Assembly: GCA_947311845.1 (NCBI GenBank)
Contig: CAMZMU010000107.1
Coordinates: 36,362,594 to 36,426,593, forward strand
DNA: 64,000 nucleotides
Direction of reading: 5' to 3'
From: Poa pratensis
Lineage: Eukaryota; Streptophyta; Magnoliopsida; Poales; Poaceae
Positions 8,424 to 20,660 of the stretch are shown here, piece after piece. The notes beneath the pieces were generated by a model. That model did not search any database. It had not been told where the DNA came from and worked only from the letters and a program-made list of their open reading frames with translations. The translations under genes and the position numbers were made by a program. Within the stretch, counting starts at the first letter, position 1, and the number at the start of each line of letters is the position of its first letter.

Positions 8424-8690
8424 AAAGTACACAGAGACAACCCTAAGAACAAGAATAGCTGCATACAGGATGGAATGTCGACAACAGGGCATGTCACAGA
8501 AAAATACGACTGAAATCGAAAATGTTCTCGGGGAACTATCTAAATTTGTTTCTAGCTTATTTGTAAGTGCACTAGGCAGAAATGTAATTCATCCTCTTTC
8601 AACCTCAAGTGACCAAATTCTGACGATACACAAAAAGTGGATTTCTAGCACCACTCCTCTTTTTTTTGTTTGGAAACGAAGCACCACTAC

Positions 8691-11600
8691 CTAGAAGGAG
8701 AACTTGAACACCATGTCATGGCTGTACACCTGCCCAGGCCTGACGATCTGCGATGGAAAACTCGGGCGGTTCACGGCGTCAGGGAACCCCTGCGTCTCCA
8801 GACATAGTGCGCCATACCGGTTGTACACCTTGCCGCCCTTCCCCCTCACCCCGCTCAGCCCGTTGCCCGTGTAGAACTGCACCCCGGGCTGGTCGGCCCA
8901 CAGCTCCATTGCCCGGCCGGACACGCCGTCCCGGACCACCGCCACCCTTCGCAGCTGCCGCCGCAGGCCGCCAGACTCCCCACCATCCACTGCGTAGTTG
9001 GTGTCGTACCCCGTGACGCCATGGCGCAGGAGCCCGCCTATGCGCGACCCCACGGCCGCCGGCTTGCGGAAGTCGTAGGGCGTGCCTGCCACCGGCGCGA
9101 GCCGCCCCGTCGGGATGAGCGCGGCGTCCACGGGCGTGTACCGGGAGGCGAAGAGACGGACCTGCTCGCCGAGAATGCTGCCGCTGCCGTGGCCGCCGAG
9201 GTTCCAGTAGGCATGATGCGCGAGGTTCACCGGGGTGGCCTTGCCTCGCGCCGTGGCGTTCATGTGAATGCTCAGCACGTGTGGGCTCGAAATCTGGTAC
9301 GTCACGTACACATCCAGGTCGCCTGGAAACCCTGTGAATTTCAGCTCCACTTATTCAAAATCCATGCATATTAACATAAATTCAGTAACAATAGGGCAAA
9401 TCACGTCAAAAAGAGAAGTAACAATAGTGCAATAACAAAGTGCGAGAACTATGGGTAAAAGTAAAACAAGTTGCATGAAAATGTAGGTACGGTGGTGTCA
9501 TGCAACTTTTGGATTGGAATGTACAATACACTCTTGATTATGCACTAGCAAATGCTATTTTACACAATCGTTGTGACGATATTTATAAACTAAACAAGAA
9601 TACTATATCCAGCAAAAACGTACAACCAAGAGTTGTTATACCATCTTGGTTTTAAAATTCAGTGAGATTTCGTCGGAATTCACTGAATTTCAGTGATTTC
9701 AGTAGACACCGAAATAGTTACCTTTCGGTCAAAATATTTCAGTACTTTCAGTCATACACAGGTATTCAAAAACTATTCAAAAACTATAAATATATTTTGA
9801 ATATTTATACGAATTTTAAGAGAAAATCTCCCTCTTTTAGCCGAAACGAAAACCGAAATCACTGAAATTTACTGAATTTTAGTGATTCCAGTAGTAGCCG
9901 AAATTTATCTGAAACTGAATTTAGAACCAATATAAAGTCACATCTACGTTCTTCAAAGTTTTCGGTTCGAGCTCCATCTTTTGCATCTTAACTAAACTAC
10001 CCATAAAGGTTTCACAGAGACCGCATGACGGCATGGATGAGCCACCCATCAAGGAACAAATAGTACAAAACATTCTTGAAGAAAAAATCTCAAGCGATGT
10101 GTTTCAGGTAACCCGTTTTCATTAGATAAATATGTCTTAAATGCAATAAATAAGTCACGCTTACAATATGAAAGCACGTGACATAATAAATACCCTCGTT
10201 CCTCGACTACACTTCCATAGCGCCATGGGTTCACCTAACAACCTTCTTCATCCGAACTAACCAATTTTGTAAACACCACTAGTTCATCGTCATCTTCTCA
10301 TCGAAACGGCCAAGTTGAAGCCGCAGATATGGCTACTTGTTGTGTTAGTTGCACAACCTGCCATACTTTACTAGACATAAAATTGTAAGGACTAGGAAAG
10401 GAATGTGAACTGATAATGTCTGAAATAGAAACCTTGTCTCACAGTCAGTCAAGGGTTGTGGGCTTGTGGGCTTGTGGGATTATTTTTTTCCAGAAAGTGG
10501 GCATAATACACTCCAAGACTTGGAGTTGTGACTTCACTTGGATCATGTGATATCATTCTTGTTCCACTATGCTCGTCTACAAGTTTATATGCCAGCTGAC
10601 CAGCATGATGCGCACGAGACCAGCTCACTAGTCACTATTGCTGCTGCTATTCCTCGTTGTGATAGCACTAACACAGGAATCTGCTGGCAGCTGCAAGCCA
10701 CACAAGTGTCAATGTTCTTCATTGCAAAAAGAGGCAACATTTGAGCTCCAAGCCATATATACTGACGCACATGACACATCTACTTGCCCAAGCACTCGTT
10801 GTAGAAAAGAGAAGGAAATGCACTTGTTCATACCAGAAAATTGCAAGGGCAAGTGGAAACTCAAAGTGATGTAGGATTGCTTCAAATTTCTTACCTTGCT
10901 CTCCGTCGAAACTATCGTAATACAGAGTGATGAACGGTGAGCTGCCACCTCCGGCGTGCTCCTTCACCGTCCATACCACCTTGCTGAATCCTCGGTGACC
11001 ACCTGGACAATAACAGGAAGGATGCTGACCGACCATAGCTCGTAGCTAACAGAGCCTCTTGCAAAACAAGGGGGGAAAGTAAAAGATTTCCTCTTGTACC
11101 GTGGAGGGTGTTGTTGCCATCGTTGGGGAACAGCCGGTAGGCTTTGCCGTCCAGCGTGAACCGTGCGCCGGCGATCCTGTTGGCGACTCGACCGATCAGG
11201 CCTCCGAAGTAAGCGGTGCCGTTCTGCACGTACATGCCAGATATGCAAATTTCAGATTAGAAATAAAAAATACGTATGTTCGGGGTTTGAGGCTTTGAGC
11301 CACTTGAAAATATGAACTAATGGTGAGCATGCTTCGAAAAAAGGTTATCAGGACGAGGAAAACAAGGAATTAAGAAAATTGGATACAAATATACTGAAAA
11401 ACAGGGAGGGAGAAATAAGGATATGTGCTATGTATCCATGCGTTCTGAATTATTGGAAAAGACAGTAAGAAATCTAACAGAGAGCTGTATGTTCTTACAA
11501 CATATTCAGCAACGGTATCATAGCCGAGGACTACATCCGCCAAATTTCCTACAATACAAAATGAAACATTTGCAACTGTCAAAGCCCCTCGAACTCATGT

Positions 11601-11873
11601 AGATATATAAAGTTATAGACCAAAAAAGAACCACGAACTCTGAGAAGGAGGAAGGAGAAGCAGCATATCACTACCTCTGGAGTCGGGGAGAATCACAGAC
11701 ATGAGAGTAGCACCCCAGTTAGTGACCTTGATGGAGAAATCCCCTTTCTTGAGCTCATAGACGCCGACCATCTTTCTCTTCGCCGCCGCTTCGGCACAGC
11801 CACCGGACAGGACAAGCGCGACAAGGGCGGAGGCAAGAACAGCGACGAACAGTGGATGCACGGCTCTCGCCAT
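8691..11873 (-). CDS. Aldose 1-epimerase (galactose mutarotase) with signal peptide, five exons
   Basis: Minus-strand exons are 11675-11873, 11499-11548, 11100-11223, 10895-11002 and 8691-9331, all with GT-AG splice sites and consistent phases, giving 373 residues. The enzyme interconverts alpha and beta anomers of glucose and galactose. Family signatures are present: [16 protein letters not shown], the first active-site histidine in NNTLHGG (about residue 124), the second in [11 protein letters not shown] (about residue 200), and the catalytic glutamate in [13 protein letters not shown] (about residue 339). Residues 1-30 are a clear signal peptide (hydrophobic [18 protein letters not shown], then CAEA), so the protein is probably secreted or in the endomembrane system. 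Length matches plant homologues. Intron 4 (9332-10894) is enlarged and contains a foldback element. No break is seen, so the gene should be functional. Confidence 0.9.
9644..9932. mobile_element. Foldback/MITE-like element in intron 4 of the epimerase gene
   Basis: The left arm (TTGGTTTTAAAATTCAGT, then a region rich in CACTGAATTTCAGTGATTTCAG) is the reverse complement of the right arm (ending TGAATTTAGAACCAA) with a few mismatches. The whole element is about 290 bases, A/T-rich and capable of forming a long hairpin. No convincing target duplication could be defined, so its superfamily is open. Confidence 0.55.
10440..10894. other. Remaining part of epimerase intron 4
   Basis: There is no coding signal on the gene strand. 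Short open frames on both strands here lack any family resemblance. The stretch appears to be ordinary intron sequence of moderate A/T content. Confidence 0.4.
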
Positions 11874-11990
11874 TTTTTAGCGTGCAAACAAGCTACAGAG
11901 TCACCGTAGCTATAAGAGCTGAATGAAGAGAGACCCGGCACGGAGGTAAACTACTGCTAGCTGCTTATGGAGACGTATATGGAGGCAAGA

Positions 11991-12001
11991 AGATATAAAG
12001 C
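11991..12001 (-). promoter_or_regulatory. Candidate TATA box of the epimerase gene
   Basis: On the minus strand the sequence reads GCTTTATATCT, about 120 bases upstream of the ATG at 11873. Position and sequence suit a plant TATA box, but other A/T-rich candidates (CCATATACG near 11975) exist. Confidence 0.35.
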
Positions 12002-12384
12002 GGCATCATCGATCCTGCTGCTTTCCTTGGTCTGTGTGACCACCCCTAGTATCGAGTGTTCTTTCAGAGAGTACGATATGGATATGGTCCGGGACAGCAC
12101 AGCCTGCCTCGTGCCGCGCAAATTCGCCGTTCCCAAGCTTCCTCTCCGGTGGCTATCGTGCGCAGCGCTAGTTTGATCGGAACCAACGGATGCTGCTGCT
12201 CTAGGTGTGGCTGTACACGTGTCTTGGCTCTTGCCTGATCAGCGGCACTGGCTGGCTGTAGTGCGCGTCCCTGGGTCTACATGCCTGACAACGGCGGCAA
12301 AGGGCGTAAACGACCGAATATGCGATGTGATCAGGCACAAAGCATATGTATCAGCGAGACTGCAAGAGTAATCAGTTCTACTCA

Positions 12385-12645
12385 TGGTTTTTGTTACCGG
12401 TCGGTAAATCCGGTAACCAGTCAGTAACCGGATATTAGCACCCTCGAGAAATGGTTATATCGGACGAAAAATTCCAAAATTTTGAATTTTAACGAAAACT
12501 TTCAATAAATGGTTAAACTAGAAACCAAAAAATTTGAATTTTCAATTTTTCCGGAAACCGGTCGGAATTTACGGTAATAACAGTAACCAGAAATCTCGAC
12601 TACCCTCGGAATTTTTTTATATCTGTAACCAAACCTTGGTTCTAC
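12385..12645. mobile_element. Foldback element built of TTACCGG/CCGGTAA motifs
   Basis: The left part (GGTTTTTGTTACCGGTCGGTAAATCC) is approximately repeated inverted at the right (ending GGAAACCGGTCGGAATTTACGG... TAACCAAACC). Repeated GTTACCGG/CCGGTAACC words occur between. It lies about 500 bases upstream of the epimerase start. It looks like a degenerate MITE; no target duplication was resolved. Confidence 0.4.
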
Positions 12646-14480
12646 CTCTAACGACGGATGAGGAAAGACAATGTACCATTAGTACATATGTGTTTGGGGC
12701 AAAGGGAAAATATACACAACTCTAACAGCCTCCAGCCTGCAATGAATCTCAAGGATAAGTTCAATTAACAGCAATGCAACAAAAATATAAATACAACCGC
12801 GCACACATGTGACATAAAGATTTATGTGGAAAACCTCCGCAACGTGAGGAGGAAAACTAAAGTTCTGAACCAACCAGTACACGCAAGCTTCACAATGATC
12901 AATAGTATTCTCTAAAACATCCAGAGATTACAACACACCTCACCTCGTTGCCCACCAGCAAAAATAACAACTACAAGAGAAAAGATTTCAGCAGAGCGCA
13001 TATTTTGTCTTCTTCAATAATCAGCAAAATGTTCTTAAATCACGGATCTAAAAAACTCGAAACTTGGTAGACAAGCAGACATATGTGTTCGCAACATACC
13101 CACCAAATATGAGCTTAATCGGACACCATTTGCCTACCCAAATTGTTCCTCTTCCAAAACTGCTCTGTGAAAAACTGCAGCATTGTGAACTGACGAAACC
13201 TCTCTCAAATCCGATGCTCCTCTGACCCATACCTCAAACCAGCTATTCAGATCGAAGTACTCAAAGTAAGAATGATCTCACCAAGTCCGGAGTCGATCCA
13301 AACACGTTTGACCCTCCAATCACCAGCTTGAAGGCAGATTGGTCAGATGCACCAAATACTGAAATAATCATCTCTCCTTCTTCCTCTCTTCTCACTTGGT
13401 TGTGGTATTCTTCTGTGTTCTCTCACTCTCTGACAACAGCAGCCACATTCTGGCTTCTCACTCTAGATTGCTTGCAAAGCCACATTTTGGAGGCAGACCA
13501 ACCGTTGGATGCATACAACGATCGATCAATGGCTCGTACGTGTTGGACTTCCTTGCCTAAATGAGCTGTAAACACACATCCATGTGAAGGGCACATGGCC
13601 CAACAAAACGTTAGCGCCTCTAGCCATTTTTTCAGTAGTCACCGGAGGCTCGGGGAGAGAATCCTCACCTGGATTGTATTCAGTTTTTTTGGCTACAAGG
13701 CTTTGCAACCTAGTATCACACGATGGGTTCGAGAGAGCATAAGCACAGGGAGAATAAAGAAGACGAACAGACAAAAACATGAAATAAACAAAGATAAGAC
13801 AAAAGTGAAATTGCCACCTGCTAGCATGACGGTACCACCATAAAACCTCCTTAGGAATGGATGAAGGAGTGCATCTAACACTGTCGAATAGCATCACACT
13901 ACCAAGACAACACAGAGAGCAACAACTTCAACAACTTTCTCAGAGGTCTAGAGGGACGAACCCCATCACCAGCAAGTCAACGAATGTCATTGGCGCTGTT
14001 GAAGGGGTTTACTCTGTCGGTAAAGATTCAATAAGTGGCAAATATTGTTATAGACATCAACATAAAATGCATTCCGGACTCATTTCAACCCCAGGAGCAG
14101 CTTTCTCATTCAAAATTATGAGAATGTTCATTGAGACAATCCAGCAAATTTGTAGGGAAACAAAGGTTTGCATTATTACATATGGGTGTAATCAACATGA
14201 GTTACAACCTAAAAGCTTTCACATCCAAGCTTTCGGACCTGCCAAGAATTTAAGGGCGGCCACAGTGTGTGCCAAGCTTTAGCCACACTGTGGCTGCTCT
14301 AAGCTCTCAAGAGCCCCAGACAAATTCACAGACTCTTGGTCACAAATATAATGACACCAATCATAATCTATTTAAGTGCCAAACCCCCTTGTAATCCACC
14401 AATCTATCATCTATAAGACCTGTAGAATGTTCAATTTTTTGTGGTTTTAAGAAGAGCTATATAATTTTGACAGAAATTTA
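12646..14480. other. Intergenic stretch, repetitive, no gene recognised
   Basis: There is no supported coding region. 12800-12960 has phrases such as TTTATGTGGAAAACCTCCGC typical of grass retrotransposon leaders or LTRs, but no LTR pair or primer site was found. A short perfect-looking inverted repeat (GCGGCCACAGTGTG ... CCACACTGTGGCTGC) sits at 14254-14298. Open frames at 13857-14282 (141 codons) and elsewhere have no family signal. Confidence 0.4.
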
Positions 14481-14504
14481 TACCGGAGCGAGCAAGCGCT
14501 AGTC

Positions 14505-16437
14505 TCAAAGTTTGTCGACGTCAATGACGTTCCTGAAGCTCCCACCGAGCAACGAGAGGAGGCCACCGCCGTGCACCCTCCCCTCGGGTACAGCGAGCTC
14601 TCCACCGTTTCGCCTATCCAACGATGCCAGCACGGATGGTGGCGACGAGGACTTCATAGAGAGGGGAACCAGCACCTGAGGAGGTATCAGCTCCAGCCTC
14701 CCCGCCGTGGCCACGGGCGAGCCGTCGCATTCCGACACCGTGCTGACGCCCGAAGATGAGTAGTCGTAGTTCATGGTGCTGGCAGCTGTGGCCGACGATG
14801 ACACGATGCCTCGGAAGAGGCCTGGCCCGATCAGGCTCCCGCCACCGCTCTTCCCTGCCCCGCCGCCGTGTCGACGTTGCTGGGACGACTGCGAGGACAC
14901 CAGCGTCGCGTGGCGGCACAGAGGCCGCTCCTGCCACGGGCAAACTTCTCGCAGCCCGTGCCGAACGTGCACCGCTTGCCGCCGCCGTGGGCCTTACAGA
15001 ACTCCGTCCTCCCCTGCGCGCTCTTGCCGCAGCTGTCGATCTTGCACCGCTTGCCGCCGCCGTGCTTCACGCAGAAGTCTGCGCCCGCGAGCGCTCTTGC
15101 CGCAGCCGGGCACCGCGCAGCGCTTCCCGCCGCCGTGCGCCACACAGTAGCTGGTGCCTCCATGGACGCTCTTGGGGCAGAGGCCGCCGCCTTCGTACAT
15201 GCAGCGCTTCCCGCCGCCGTGCGCCTTGCACAGCGGCGTGCTGCCTTCCGCGCCCTTGGCGCAGCCATCGAAGACGCACCTCTTGCCGCCGCCGTGGGAC
15301 TTGCAGTAGAGCGTGCTGCCCTGCGCCCCCTTGCGGCAGTCCGGGTACTGGCATCGGCGGCCGCCTCCGTGGGAGATACAGAACCCGACCTTCCCCTCGG
15401 CGCTGCGGATGCAGCCCTCGACTGCGCACCGCTTACCTCCTCCGTGCTTGATGCATCGCCCGGACTTGCCCCGCGCGGCCTTAGGGCAGTCGTTGTATCC
15501 GCACCGGCGACCGCCGCCGTGGGCAATACAGTGATCCGTCTTACCCTCGGCGCTCTTGGTGCAGCCAAGCTGCATGCACCGGCGTCCTCCTCCGTGGGCC
15601 TTGCAGTAGCAGTGCGGCTCTCGGCACCCTTGTAACACCCGGGCTTCTGGCATCTCTGCCCGCCTCCATGGGCAATGCACAGGCCTGACGCGCCTCTCGC
15701 ACCTTTAGAGCACCCTTTGAACCTGCACTTCTTCGGATGTCGGCGATGAGCCGGCTGCCCAGGATTGGTTACACCAGTAACGGCATCAGAGCTCACACCA
15801 AACGAACCCTCTGTCATGGTTGTTGTTGAAGGTTCAGGGCTGAACTGAAGGTGATGCTGAGCATGCCCATCTGCGTTGTCCGTGTGATTCAGCAGATCAT
15901 CATTTGCATCTACTAGCTGAGCCTCTTGAGCAAAGAGGAGCGACGGCATGTACCACCGGAGCTCCTCCTCGCCGACGTCGATCCCTCGTCCAAACCGGAA
16001 AATGATATAATGTTTCCTTGAGGAGCTTCAGAACGCCGACCAATAGCTTCAGCATTGCCCCTCTGATCATGAAGCTCAAGGCTCATCGTCCCAGGATTAG
16101 TGAACGATAAACTCCGGCCAAACAGTGTCACCGGCGCTTTCGACTTGCCTGCTCCTCCGGTAGGCTGCTGGTAATCCGTGGAGCTTGGTTCAGGCGGCGG
16201 ACCCAATCCAAGCACCAGCCTGCATGCATCATCTTGTGCTGAAACATGACTCCGGACTGCCCTGTTTCCACGGCTGCAGTTGTCCATTGCTGAACCCCGG
16301 AAGTCCAAGGAAAATGAGGTTGGGCCATGACCGACTGTCGTGTAGCTCGGCACAGAGTGTCCGGCCAGCAACACCGCAGAGCTGTCCATCATGGCGTGGC
16401 TTCCACGGTGGCGGATATCCGTGAAGCCGTTATTCAT
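14505..16437 (-). pseudogene. WRKY19-type zinc-finger-repeat (HGGG repeat) protein, broken by four frame changes
   Basis: This is an intronless minus-strand gene from ATG 16437 to a stop at 14505, about 640 codons if read through. The N-terminus has a Ser/Gly-rich region and the conserved stretch ending DEGSTSARRSSGG. The centre is 11 repeats of ~24 residues with the pattern C-x4-C-x3-AxGxTxxC-x2-HGGG-xRC (for example AVEGCIRSAEGKVGFCISHG), the repeat known from plant 'WRKY19-like' zinc-finger proteins; there is no WRKY domain. The reading frame changes at about 15950-15956, 15606-15612, 15078-15090 and 14908-14918. Three changes fit loss of one base and one fits a +1/-2 change. Conserved residues continue immediately after every change and there is no other disabling mutation. 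It is therefore either a very young pseudogene or an intact gene with consensus errors in GC-rich sequence. Confidence 0.8.
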
Positions 16438-16439
16438 CT

Positions 16440-18800
16440 AGCCTAAAGTACCTTTGCACACTGAACTGAGGTTTCTGTTTTCCTTTGAACTGAATGAAGG
16501 TGGTGGAAGAAACAACAGAAAATCAGGTGATTCCTGGTCTTTTATATGTTCATGGCGGAGTAGACGAAGTCGAAGAATATGAGCAGCGGCGAGGTACCGT
16601 TGAATCCGCTACTAACAAAACCTGGCGTGTCTGCCCTGTCCATTACCTTCTGGCTTCAGCAAAATTTGTGACACAGTAGGTACTTGAGACCTGTCAGATT
16701 AAACCATCCGATACAATGATGATGTTGAGCACTCCAGTGTGTTCAGTTTTCATCAACTAGATGTTGAGAAAATCAGTTGGGGGCAGGGGAGCTCGAATGC
16801 TATTTATGTGCCAGGGCAATCTTCAGATTAGAGCAGTACTGAAACAAAATGGAAATTTAAAGTCAGATGGTGTTCATGCTCCAGTATATAGAGCTTAACA
16901 TGACTCCTAGTTAGCTGTATTCAATGTACATTTGAATGGGTTTAACTAGCGAAATATGGTATTCCCGTGAACCGAAATCAGAAAAAAAAAAAACGGTCTA
17001 CATATATCTGCATACAAATCGATAAAGAACATATCGCTGGCTCCCAAAAAGGGCATTGAATTGCTGAAGCGAAAGATCATTGGAGGCTACTGGAATTCTG
17101 TGTTTCCTGTTTCCAATTCCATTTCTGGGTCTTTCTCGTCCAGTGGTCTGATTGACTATGTGGCTCCACGCTAACCAGAGAACATCGTGGAATCTTACAC
17201 AATCATTGGGAGGAGAATCAAACTAGTCGGCACACACATGACTGGTAGAGTGAATATTCGTGAGATGCAACTCAAGTTGACCCAGAACGAATATCAGTAG
17301 AATATGGGAATTAGAAATTGCTCAGCATGATAAGAACACATCAATCAAGACCTTCTCACGTTGATCCAAGTTTTTCTCTTTTTGGCAAACCATAAAGCTT
17401 ATTTATGTCACCGATTTGGGGGTAAAGCAGAAAGTTTGACAAATATGACATACAGAATTGAACAAAATCCATGGGTCGACCAAAATAAGTAATCTGGACA
17501 TATTTGGCAGATGGGACCTTTTGTTCATCATTAGCCATTCCTTGAGAATACGAGGACAGAAAAGGACGTCAAGTACACAATAGCATAAGTCAAAGCTTCG
17601 TTTGCATAGGAGTCACATACTAATAAACTAAAATTTACTTAAACAACTTGGCTAAGCTTTTGAGCCTTTCAGACTACGAATCTCCACAACACCTATTGAA
17701 GAGATAACTGAATCACATTACTTTTTCATTCTAGAAAAGGTTGCAACAATTGATAAACCCTCTAGTGCATATATAACAATTGATAAATCTGTGAGACGCC
17801 ATCCATTCCCCACCTTATAGAAATAATTGATTAATTAGTTTGGAGTCAGATTAGTTCAAGTCGTACCTAATAGCTACAGCTCGTGGGAGATTATCCCTCT
17901 ACAGTACAACCATCTGGGTCAACATTGATAACCACGACAACGAGCATAATTTTCAAGGATAATTGGAAGTGTTCATCCAGTTGACTAAACGATCTAACGC
18001 TCCAATACCTGTGGCCTTGGAGAAAGATCGAAGGAGGTATGGGGCCTGGATTGCCACCTTCGTGACTCCTAATTTCAACCAAAGCTTCGTACGTATGAGC
18101 AAAAACCAAGAACCAACCTTGACCACAATCTTACAAGACGAGACAGAACTGCAACTACCCATATGTCATACATGTTCTGAACAAAACTTTACTGAAGACG
18201 TCGTTTAAACAACCTAGGATGTGCCAACTACTTTAAGAAATATGTTGTAGACATGAGAGGGGACAAATTTTCTCGTGCTTATGTAATTAAGTGTCAGTTT
18301 ACGACGCAATTGCGTCAAAACAGAAAATTGTTTCACAAAATACCTTTGCATGACAAGAGATAACAAAAGGATATATGATGTAGATGAACACGGAAGAAAA
18401 CACTTGGCTAACGCACAAAAGAGCAAATGGTTGTACGACATACAAACAAGAAATCATAACGTAGCTCCTACAGCATAACCTCGATAAGATAAACCCAACT
18501 AATTAAGATCGTAGAAATGATCTCATCAACTGAATCGGAAGAATATACAGGAGGACAGGACGGATGACAGATCTAATATGAATTGCCTAATTGAAACATC
18601 AATGGAAGAACGTCAGACCCTAGATTCAGGAGTCAGGACTCTGAACTGGAACCCATTCCCATGAGCTCAAGAACACACGACCGAACAAAATTATCAACAG
18701 AAACACAAAACACAGAGAATGGAAAGAAACCAAGACAGAACAGAGCACCAAATCTTAGAGAAGGGAAGAAGGAGGGAGTAGGGAGAAGCCAGGCAATCAC
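16440..18800. other. Region upstream of the zinc-finger gene, possibly a long leader intron
   Basis: No coding signal is seen. It is A/T-rich and non-repetitive by eye. If the CT-rich exon at about 18802-18950 belongs to the zinc-finger gene, most of this stretch is an intron in the 5' untranslated region; otherwise it is plain promoter/intergenic DNA. Confidence 0.35.
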
Positions 18801-18801
18801 C

Positions 18802-18955
18802 TAGGATCTATGCCAATGGAGGAGGCTCTGCTGTCCTTTGCGCAGAGAGAGAGAGATTCTCTGATTCTCCTTTGATAGAGGAGGAGGCAGAGGGAGAGAG
18901 AGAGCGTGTGTTTATGGTCGACGGTGTTTAGTTGTTTTTTGCGAGTGCGCAGCGT
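18802..18955 (-). other. Possible 5' untranslated exon of the zinc-finger gene
   Basis: On the minus strand this stretch is CT-rich (runs of CTCTCTCTC) as in many grass leaders. It ends at a possible donor, GATCCTAG|GTGATT, at about 18801. The nearest downstream minus-strand ATG gene starts at 16437. The link is inferred from composition and position only. Confidence 0.3.
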
Positions 18956-19282
18956 CAGATGACGGCGGTGTTTGCCAGGCAGCGCCTTTCCCACGCACCT
19001 GGCTAGCTCCGGTCGGCTCGCAGCGCAGCCGAGCCGGCGTGAATGGCCGACGGCTCTGGCTCTGTTTATGTGGTTATGTTTGGTGTACGTTTCGCGAGGG
19101 CCCATTTGGTCTGGTGGATTGTTCTCAACTCTCTCGAGTGTTTGCTTTTTTACAACTGTGACAGGAGGTGCCTCAAATTGCTGGCATTTCCTCCATATGA
19201 TGGCAGTTTGGAAACTTCGCAACTGAGGTTGCTTTGAAAGGTATTAATTCTCATGTTGAAAATAAGGGGCAAATTTACATCA

Positions 19283-19990
19283 TTTTTTTTAACGAAGGCA
19301 AAAACTTCGATTTGTCTCATTTTTTAATAGGGAGTTCAAGTTTTTACATGACCAAACAACCGAGCTGAAAGCTCAATGAAAATAAAAGTCTATTCTCCCG
19401 GCATAATTGAACCCAAGTATTTAGCACCCAGCTTGCACCATAAGGTCACTCGGACTTCATTTTTCCAGCCACAAGAGAAGGCATGGTGAAAACATTGCGG
19501 AAACCCCTCGACTTTCGCTCGGACCAAATCACCCTAGAAATGAGCATCATGAGGAAAGCCATGGATTTCCGTCTGGTACCATTGGAGTAGATGACGCACT
19601 CCCACCCTTCCTTGACGGTGGTGCGAGGACCAATCCGACGTATCAATCGAAGTGAGGCCGAGCCAAGCAATGATCATGTTCCAATTCCGCAAGGGGTGGA
19701 TCGGCATTTGAAGAAGATGTGCATCGTGGATGTATCTTCCGTTTTGCAAAGTTGGCAAAGCTCGCAGTATGGCCACCCAACGCCGTTGAAGGCCGTCGGC
19801 CGTCCACACTCGGCCTTAAGGAATTAGCCACGTAAAAAGGTTGCAGTCTGAAGGGGGCGGAAAATTTTCAAACCGCCTCTGACATGTACAATATAGTCAT
19901 TCCTTCAAACTTAACCTCGTCTGCCAATGTCGCCGAGTAAAATTTGAAGGTGGTGAATTTCCAAGTGATGTCATCCACTGTGCCCTCGAC
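19283..19990 (-). mobile_element. 5'-truncated LINE, ORF2 C-terminus and poly(A) tail
   Basis: Reading the minus strand, short blocks in shifting frames resemble the zinc-finger region after the reverse transcriptase (a pattern like CELCQLCKTEDTSTMHIFFKC) and the C-terminal block IWSERKSRGFRNVF ... WCKLGAKYLGSIMPGE seen at the end of plant LINE ORF2. A short 3' tail follows, then an A run on the minus strand (T run at 19283-19290). Several frame changes make it non-coding. The 5' boundary is approximate and no target duplication was resolved. Confidence 0.7.
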
Positions 19991-19999
19991 GTGGTGAAC

Positions 20000-20160
20000 C
20001 TAATTTATTTTCATCCAAAGCTAAACAAACTCATAGATGTGTTTATATTTATATTTATATTTATATTATGTGTTATGTTTATATATTTTTTATAAATTTA
20101 CAAAGTTTGACTTTGACTAAATTTGGAACACAGTGTAATTGTGAGCGAAGGGAGCACCGG
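20000..20160. repeat. A/T microsatellite and degenerate Stowaway-like end
   Basis: TTTATA repeats occupy about 20041-20070. They are followed by ACAAAGTTTGACTTTGACTAAATTTGGAA and then GAAGGGAGCACC, which resembles the inner part and end of grass Stowaway (Tc1/mariner) MITEs, but the terminal CTCCCTCCGT is not intact and the other end is not evident. Confidence 0.3.
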
Positions 20161-20269
20161 TTTATGAGGCGATGTGGTTGTCAAATCACCACTTTACTAG
20201 ATAGCTTTCAATCACTGGTTTCACATTTACATACCTACGAGTACGCTTTTGTAGGAAATTAGTGATCAA

Positions 20270-20660
20270 CCAGACATTCAAATTGCCTCTCGAACTCACC
20301 TGCTCTCGGATGGATAAAATAAATGACAAAAATAGTAAAGCATTTCAAAAAAATTGAAAACACTTGGTAAGTAAGATACACAATTTCTTACATGTGTGCC
20401 ATGTTTCGTGCTAAAATGACATGTTTAGTGCTCTAAGCAGAAAAAACGAAAACTAGTTCAAAATGAGATTTCAAAAAATATGTTTTTTAATCACCGATTT
20501 TGTTTTTTCTTCACGGAGCAATACGATTGTCATTTCGACACAAAACATGGCACGTAATATTGATCACTATTTTTCAGGCTTGTTAGATTGTTTACTACGT
20601 TCTTACATATTTATTCAACCAGAAGCAGGTGAGCTCGAGAGCAAAACGCCTCCCTTGTGA
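20270..20660. mobile_element. Foldback/MITE-like element with GAGCTCACCTGCT-type arms
   Basis: The left arm CCTCTCGAACTCACCTGCTCTCGGATGGATAAAATAAAT is roughly the inverse of the right arm ending ATTTATTCAACCAGAAGCAGGTGAGCTCGAGAG. The interior is A/T-rich with no coding. The total is about 390 bases. A similar design (arms with GGGAGCTCACATG) occurs at 30357-30712. Confidence 0.45.

Noticed and set aside
11967..12176. 69-codon plus-strand frame with a hydrophobic start, divergent from the epimerase gene
   Set aside because: It overlaps the presumed promoter and leader of the epimerase gene, has no downstream support, and its hydrophobic run is short.
13857..14282. 141-codon plus-strand frame
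   Set aside because: Composition is unlike nearby genes, there is no recognised domain, and the surrounding sequence looks repetitive.
14756..15635. Plus-strand Ala/Arg-rich frames of 231 and 255 codons
   Set aside because: These are antisense shadows of the repeated zinc-finger gene; the repeat and GC bias keep several frames open.
19591..19827. Plus-strand frame across the LINE fragment
   Set aside because: It is the antisense shadow of the truncated LINE ORF2, whose signature blocks are on the minus strand.
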